Source: Escallonia rubra (taxonomy: Eukaryota > Streptophyta > Magnoliopsida > Escalloniales > Escalloniaceae). From it: a DNA stretch of 64,000 nt. Numbering within the stretch: position 1 is the stretch's first letter; each line of letters begins with the position of its first letter. Positions 58,106-64,000 of the stretch are shown here, one piece after another. Location: NCBI GenBank assembly GCA_033065855.1, contig JAVXUO010002980.1, positions 186,001 to 250,000 on the forward strand, given 5' to 3'. The notes under the pieces were generated by a model. That model was not told the DNA's origin, made no database searches, and saw nothing but the letters and a program-made list of their open reading frames with translations. The translations under genes were made by a program, and so were the position numbers.

Positions 58106-59130
58106 GTGATGTGTAGACCTGGAAAAATGATGTCCATACCCGTTACCCAAACCGTACCCGGTCCAAAATGCCGGGTACGGGTACCAATATTCAATACCCG
58201 CCGAAATTAGACCCGTACCCGAACCGACCCGTAAAATTCGGGTAAGTTTGGGTCGGTTACCGGGTACTCGGGTTTCTCCGGTTATGTGAGTATATATATA
58301 CCTTTTAGGGCTAACAACTCTCATTCTCTCTTTTTCTGACTTCCGCCGCCCCTCATCTCAACTCTCAAGTCTCTCTCACTCTCACAGGTCCTCTTTTTCA
58401 AGTCCCTCACTCTCTCACAGATCTACCAAACACGACCACCCTACTCCACCCATGGTGCCACATCGTTCAGTCATTCCCGGATCTAGCGCATCTCCTCCAC
58501 CAAGTCGTCACTCTGTCACATCGTCGCCACCGATCTGTCACCCCTTTGCCACTGATCGGTCACCCCGTCTCGCCGTCACCCTCAATCCATCACCCCGTCG
58601 CACAGTCGCCAGAGATCCATCACTCCGTCGCTCAGTTGCCCCGATCGGTCACTCCGTCGCCTTGTGGAGTTGTGGTTGTTGGTTCAGATTTTTTTTTCAA
58701 TTGAAAGATTCAGATTTTTTTTTAATTGGAAGATGTTCAGATTTTTATTTTTTTGTTTTGATTAAAGGACGTTCAGATTGATGTGTAGATCGTTGTGTAA
58801 TGGAAGATTTTCAGATCTTTATTTTGTTGTTTTGATTGAAGGATGTTCAGATTGATGTGTAGATCGTTGTGTAATGAATTGATGGAGATTTTGAGGTCAA
58901 AATATGTATAGTTTGTAGGTTTTTTAAATTTTTTTATTCCAAAAAACAAATAATCAAAAAATGATTAAGTTACCCGCGGGTAGTACCCTACCCGCAAGGG
59001 TAGGGTACGTGTTCTCAAAATGCCTACCCGAAAAAACCCGGGTAAAATATGTCCAACCCGTCTTTACCAGACCCGACCGAATTTTGCCCGAATCCGGCGG
59101 GTATACCCGTTTGCCAGGTCTAGTGATGTG
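58106..59130. mobile_element. Non-autonomous hAT element, 1.0 kb
   Basis: Body 58,114-59,122 with inverted ends TAGACCTGG and CCAGGTCTA and ACCCG/CGGGT-rich sub-terminal DNA, typical of a widespread plant hAT family. A perfect 8-bp duplication GTGATGTG flanks it (58,106-58,113 and 59,123-59,130). No transposase is encoded. The interior contains a CCGTCGC/GATCGGTCAC-rich stretch (58,480-58,660). It also holds a duplicated AGATTTTTATTTT ... GTTCAGATTGATGTGTAGATC block of about 80 bp (58,735-58,800 and 58,815-58,880). It is nested in the long-TIR element. Confidence 0.9.
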
Positions 59131-59504
59131 TGAAATAAGAGCAGCCAGCAACCCCATTTGTTCCTGCATTATTGGTTGTACAGTGTGAAGTTGTGGTTGT
59201 ACAACATGCATTGTTGGTTGTACAACATCACTGTTGGTAAAAGTTATAAAAAAAAGATATAACAGAAGAAGAAGAAAAACCTAAAAGGCAAAGGGAGGTT
59301 TAATTCAAGAAAGGGAGGGTAGTTTGGGAATAAAAAAGTAAGGTGTCAGGGAATCTTTAGACGGAGTTAGGGTCCCGGTCAATTTTGTGGGGCTCCGTGA
59401 AATGCGGGTACAAACCTGGGGGAGCGGAGTGTAATTTTCAAAAGATAAGGGGGTCCGTGTGTAATTTAGGATAAACCTCAGGGGTGCCGTGAGTAATTAA
59501 TCCA

Positions 59505-60944
59505 ATTATAATTCCTGTTAGGCAGAACCAAAATGGTTGCACTGTCCAATCTATGTTTCAACTCCTGAAAATTATTCTCACATTTATCATCCCTAATAAA
59601 AGTTAATTTCTTCTTAATCAAACGGGATAATGGATCGGCAATTTTAGAAAATCCCTCAACAAATCTACGATAATATTCGGCTAACCCCGAAAAACTACGT
59701 ATCTCCGATACTGTTGAAGGCGTTTTCCAACTTTGTACAGCCTCAATCTTAGCTGGATCCACTGATATTCCTGCACCTGATATAATGTGCCCCATAAAAG
59801 TAACTTGTTCCAACCAAAATATCCACTTTTCAAATTTCGCATACAACTTTTTATCCCGCAAGGTTTGCAAAACAAGTTTGAGATGTTGAGCATGCTGTTG
59901 GGTATCCCAAGAATCAACCGAAATATCATCAATAAAGACTACCACAAAACTATCCAAGTATGGTTTGAATATGCGATTCATCAAATCCATAAACGCCGCG
60001 GGTGCATTAGTAACCCCAAATGACATAACTAGAAATTCGTAATGACCATACCTAGTCTTGAAAACAGTTTTAGGGATATCATGCTCCCTCACCTTTAACT
60101 GATGATAACCTGACCTCAAATCCAATTTGGAAAATATCTTAGCTCCTTGCAATTGATCAAACAAATCCTCGATATGGGGTAATGGATATTTATTCTTTAT
60201 GGTTACCTGATTTAACTGTCTGTAGTCGATACATAAACGTAAGGTACCATACTTTTTCTTAACAAATAAGACATGCGAACCCCAAGGTGAAGTACTTGGT
60301 CTAATAAAACATTTATCAAGTAAATCTTGTAATTGCACCTTTAACTCCTTCAATTCAGCAGGAGCCATTCTGTAGGGAGCTTTAGATATAGGTGCAGTGC
60401 CTGGAACAAGTTCAATAACAAATTCTATTTCCCTATCACGTGGTAGAGTAATCAAGTCCTGAGAAAATACATCTGAATATTCTTGGACAATAGGGATGTC
60501 CTCCAGCCTAGTCACTGTCTTCGAACAGTCAATATCATACACAATATATCCCACACAACCCTTATCAAGTAACTTCTGAGCACGTAAGGCAGAAATATTA
60601 GGGACAACAGTTGGACTTTTATCACCCATGTACATGAATACCGACTGATCAGGTAAAGTAAACATAACAATCTTGGCAAAACAATCAACACTAGCATGAT
60701 TGTGGGATAACCAATCCATACCCAAAATAACATCCAACTCCCGCATAGGCAGTGCAATCAAATTAGCATGCAGTACATGGTTATTCATGTTAATCTCATA
60801 GGCTTTGTACACTCTATCTGTATATAAAGAATCACCCACATGGGTACTGACTTTGACCATAAAAGGTAAAGACTCTGACATCATAGGCAAATGATGTAAG
60901 AAATGTGATGCGACATATGAATGTGTAGAGCCAGGATCAATCAA
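59505..60944 (-). pseudogene. Gypsy protease, reverse transcriptase and start of RNase H
   Basis: Open frame of ~480 codons. The aspartic protease starts at [14 protein letters not shown] (catalytic D-x-G) and continues to [11 protein letters not shown] follows with [52 protein letters not shown] and the catalytic FIDDI, then [11 protein letters not shown] and [19 protein letters not shown], the start of RNase H. A stop precedes IDPGSTHS, separating it from gag. The frame ends inside the 2.75-kb insertion at 59,504; RNase H resumes at 56,753. Confidence 0.88.
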
Positions 60945-61139
60945 TATCTAGCCAAAGTGCAAGAAATTAGAACAGTACCTCCAACAACTGCAGGCGATCG
61001 CTATACTTCATCTTGTTCCAGTGCAAATGCTATAGCATTTATCGTAGGTTTATTCACCCTTCTACCGGTACCAATACTAGTACCAGATGCGTCCTCAGCA
61101 GTAGTAGCCACTGATCCTCTATTTTTAGGACAATCCTTC

Positions 61140-62044
61140 ATCTGATGCCCCTGTGCCCCACGTGCAAAACATGTCCCCTTTCTCTTCTTACAAACCTCTT
61201 CTGTATGCCCAGTTATACCACAAAATGTGCAATATCGACTAACTGCTTGTACAGGCTATTATTAATGTGGTATATACTGAGCAGGCCTCACTCCAAGCCT
61301 AGGCTGAGGTTGTGGTCCAGTTATAAATGGTCGGGGCATAAATCCCTGTGTCTGGGGTCTAGGTGTATACGCCATACTCCTCATATCTATTCTAAAAAAT
61401 TTCCTATCACCAGATGTTGAAGGAAATCTTCCTGCCTGCCACCGTGGCACCGGTCGCGTAGATAAACTCATATGTGCCCTCTTTGCCCCTGTACACCTCA
61501 AAGTCCTCTCAATAGTAAGTGCCCGATCTATAATCTCGTGATAATCAAAGATATTAAGAGGTTCTATAGCTTCCTGTATGCCAGGATTCAAGCCAGTCTC
61601 AAATTTTCTAGCTTTCCTATCACCACCCTCAACCAAATAAGAAGCATGTCGAGCTAAAGCAGTAAATTCATTTTCATATTCTTGTACAATCTTGTTTTTC
61701 TGTTCAAGTTATAGGAAAGCCAATTCTCTATATGTTCTAACACTTGCTGTAATATACTTGTTATTAAATTCAGTAATAAACAAATCCCAAGTTCTTATCA
61801 CATTACCGACTATCCATTTTGCATCAATCGTCTACCACCAAAACCCCCCATCCCCACTCAAATAAAAAGTAGCCAAAGAAACTTTCTGTGCAGGAGTTAA
61901 TTGCATTTTCTCAAATAATTTCTCATTATTGCTTATGCATTCCTCTGCCTCATCTGAATTAGCGCCACCCGGGAATACAGTAGGCTTAAGCTTAACAAAT
62001 CTTTCAAACAAGGTCAGATCATCAGTAGCTATAGCGGATCTCAC
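61140..62044 (-). pseudogene. Gypsy gag with CCHC knuckle
   Basis: From 62,044: a leader, then FERFVKLKPTVFPGGANSDE and KVSLATFYLSGDGGFWW, the retrotransposon gag core. A stop follows, then further core sequence in pieces, and an Arg/Pro-rich region (STRPVPRWQAGRFPSTSGDR) to 61,262. After two stops comes a CxxC...H...C knuckle (YCTFCGITGHTEEVC) and a second one with its second Cys replaced by Arg. At least three stops or shifts inactivate it. Gag would form the particle that packages element RNA. Confidence 0.75.
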
Positions 62045-62322
62045 TTAATAACTCTCACCAACCTGAGTGTGCTGCTGACTATTTTGCGAATATTCTAAGG
62101 CATTGGCTATACATCCAACTAACCTAATGATCTCCTGGAAATTAGGATCAGTTCCTTGTGTACCTTGCCCACAGTACTTTCCTCTCTCTGGCCCGCCATA
62201 TATCATACCTGAACAGGCAAAACAAATATGTTTAGGCCATACCGAATTTCAAATTAATAAACTAATCAATTCCGAAGATCTTAGCCTGGCTTCCAAGCAA
62301 CTACAGCTCTAATACCACTAAA

Positions 62323-64000
62323 TGTCACACCCTCCGGAAGGGGCGCAACGCTAAACATGTTGGTTAACATATATACCTCTAAGATAAATAGAGCTCTACT
62401 ATAAACCTTAAAAGAAACAGTAGAAGTATGGCTTAAACGTTACAATCGTCCATAAGTGGAAAGACTGAACACAACATTGTATTACAGACCAACTCTCTCC
62501 TATACAAGTACTACACTCCAAACAAAAGAAGAACAACTAAGACATTGCTCACCCAGCGTAATACTCTTGAGTCTCCCCGAGGTAGTCATCTTCGTCCCTT
62601 GGCAAATACTCTGACTCCCAACCTAGAAAAAAAAAGTATCGGGGATGGGTCAGCCTAATGGCTCGGTAGAGTATCCGGTGCTTTTAAGTCCAAACATGAC
62701 TTGATCATATTATGTATAGTTAGTATGAACATGCAAGTCACTTGAACAGATGATACCTACGTACTTAAGAATAATTTAACATATCGAGTAACACATGCAA
62801 GCATCTGCTCACACTTGCCTTCAAAAGAAACGAGAATAGCATATCGAGCAAGATTTGAAATCTTGAAGAACATATACGAGAATGACAAGCAAGACCTAAA
62901 TATTAACTTGATCTCGCCAAGAATAACCAAACAATACAAAAAAAGTTCAAGACAAATATAAGTCAAGTACGAGAATATCAATATGCAAATATGCCCCTCA
63001 TGCACGAGCCAACCTTCCCTGAGTGCGAGAGACTTTTCGTATCGCAACCAACTGATGTAACAGGTTCGATAGAAGAAGTCCAACGTCATCACAGACACGC
63101 CAATAATTCCTTTCGAGAAGTAGTACGCATAGCTAGTGCGTACTATCAAGACATGAACGAGAACGAGAGCCCTGGCCGGATAACTTCCAACCCCGGCAAA
63201 TAACACCCTCAACTCACTTTTTTCCTCCTCCTTCACGTGATATGCATAATCATGTACAGATGTCAACATGAATGTCATCAAGTACCTCAAAAGAGGTTTA
63301 ATCCCCTGTCGAGTCATATTTACCGTATTATCAACAATACATGCCAAACATGTAACCTAATCTCTAATGCACAAACTAATTCGGTAATCAAGCAAGAAAT
63401 GATTTGAGGTTCTTCCTTAAGTACCCTACTCCTATGTATACTTACATTATTATGTAGATATTTGAGTGTCCATTTAAGACCTGAAATTTGCCTAGTTATT
63501 CACCATTAAGCCCAACACGAAGGAACTACTAGTTTAGGTTACCTAATCTGCCCAGTATTTCAAATGGCAGCAGGAGTAGTCTGTAGTCCAAAACTCATAA
63601 CAATTTAATTACAAAGACTCTACAGTCAAACTATATATTTATGAAAACTAGACTTAAAGAGATACATCCCAGTATTTTACTTGACACGAAAATATTGTTT
63701 TAAGATCATATTAAGCCCTTAAAAAGACAAACTTCAGAATCTGCCTAGCAACAGTTTCACAAGATAGGTTCCAAGCCAAGAATTTTAAACCATAGAAATA
63801 GTACTTTAAATAATCTGAAATTTTGTGTGTATACTCTATACATGTACTAGTGTAACATATAAAATAACCAAGTCCATATCTTAACTAAAAGTATACATTT
63901 CTAAGCATCAAAATTACTCTAATTCCATGACTGTACAGTTTCACAGAACAGGTTTCAAGCCACGAATTTTAAACCATAGTAATAGTACTTGAAATAATCT
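62323..64000 (-). repeat. 5' LTR of the gypsy element (runs to or beyond window end)
   Basis: In minus orientation the LTR ends GGGTGTGACA, followed by the primer-binding site. Going outward no TG start with a target duplication was found, so the LTR may exceed 1.68 kb or the outer part may be host DNA. Near the window end a block of about 65 bp (CAGTTTCACA ... AATTTTAAACCATAG) occurs twice, at 63,748-63,815 and 63,938-64,000. A 196-codon minus-strand frame (63,347-62,757) has no recognised domain. Confidence 0.55.

Larger units (their letters stand above)
56746..59512. mobile_element. Long-TIR DNA transposon with captured gene fragment (Pack-MULE-like)
   Basis: Inverted ends of about 80 bp: left TGGTTAATTACTCACGGCAC (56,754) and right, inverted, TGGATTAATTACTCACGGCA (59,504). 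They continue with CCTAAATTACACACGGACCC and AATTACACTCCGCTCC in both. Flanks ATTATCAT (56,746-56,753) and ATTATAAT (59,505-59,512) are an 8-bp target duplication with one change. The element splits the gypsy RNase H coding sequence. It encodes no transposase but holds a GC-rich gene-like frame (57,021-57,701). Long TIRs plus host-like cargo suggest a Pack-MULE; the 8-bp duplication would also fit hAT. Confidence 0.8.
55519..62322 (-). mobile_element. Ty3/gypsy retrotransposon, interrupted and 3'-truncated
   Basis: In minus orientation: primer-binding site TGGTATTAGAGC (62,313-62,302) of the initiator-Met-tRNA type next to an LTR, then gag, zinc knuckle, protease, RT, RNase H and integrase. 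Integrase stops in the catalytic core at 55,519, where the palindromic repeat array begins, so the 3' end and 3' LTR are missing. The RNase H domain is split by a 2.75-kb insertion (56,754-59,504). Domain order PR-RT-RH-IN identifies Ty3/gypsy; the sequence style ([37 protein letters not shown]) is like plant chromoviruses, but no chromodomain remains. Confidence 0.92.

Noticed and set aside
62757..63347. 196-codon minus-strand ORF
   Set aside because: Lies in the gypsy LTR region, rich in Leu/Tyr/Cys with no domain; most likely a chance open frame.
1..64000. tRNA, rRNA or other structured RNA genes
   Set aside because: Looked for the tRNA B-box (GGTTCGAATCC type) with a matching acceptor stem and for rRNA-like conserved blocks; none seen by eye.

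Overview
The window is nuclear DNA of a flowering plant, very probably an asterid eudicot. Evidence: introns with GT..AG borders, AT-rich intergenic DNA, and plant-type LINE, Ty1/copia, Ty3/gypsy, Mutator, CACTA and hAT elements. Two host-type genes stand out. One is an intact F-box gene (27,961-29,055, +) whose F-box plus F-box-associated architecture and C-terminus read like an S-locus F-box (SLF) protein. The other is an S-RNase-like T2 ribonuclease gene (49,815-50,517, +) with its own TATA box. SLF and S-RNase are the pollen and pistil determinants of RNase-based self-incompatibility (Plantaginaceae such as Antirrhinum, Solanaceae, Rosaceae). About 21 kb of transposon-filled DNA separates them, so the window looks like an S-locus haplotype or a decayed S-locus-like region. 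The RNase copy appears damaged: its reading frame breaks before the first catalytic motif and one conserved His of the second motif is Tyr.

Layout. 1-9.7 kb: AT-rich mosaic of degenerate tandem repeats, split by a 1.25-kb poly(A) retroposon (5,700-6,953) with a 15-bp target duplication. 9.7-12.5 kb: Helitron-like terminal hairpin beside a minus-strand, ten-exon RPA70-like gene with one frameshift. 13.4-17.0 kb: minus-strand L1-type LINE, 5'-truncated, with one in-frame stop in the RT. 17.36-24.47 kb: 7.1-kb CACTA-type element with ATG target duplication, carrying a second related element and pieces of minus-strand transcription units. 24.5-27.4 kb: intergenic. 27.4-29.1 kb: the SLF-like gene, with a likely intron in its leader. 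29.3-30.6 kb: second copy of the retroposon. 31.4-31.8 kb: foldback element.

35.9-39.2 kb: decayed Mutator (mudrA-like) transposase. 40.6-40.95 kb: convergent GRF zinc-finger relic. 42.9-49.4 kb: complete LTR element without gag or pol (LARD type), containing a minisatellite of hairpin-forming units and inserted about 430 bp upstream of the RNase gene. 50.8-52.2 kb: copia relic, abutting a solo CACTA end. 54.45-55.52 kb: array of palindromic GTGTCGGACAC-type repeats. 55.5-64.0 kb: minus-strand Ty3/gypsy element. Its RNase H domain is split by a 2.75-kb long-TIR element that carries a host-like gene fragment and itself contains a 1-kb hAT element with a perfect 8-bp duplication. This nesting gives an insertion order of gypsy, then long-TIR element, then hAT.

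Only the F-box gene has an uninterrupted frame. All coordinates were read by eye; identities are impressions, not calculations.
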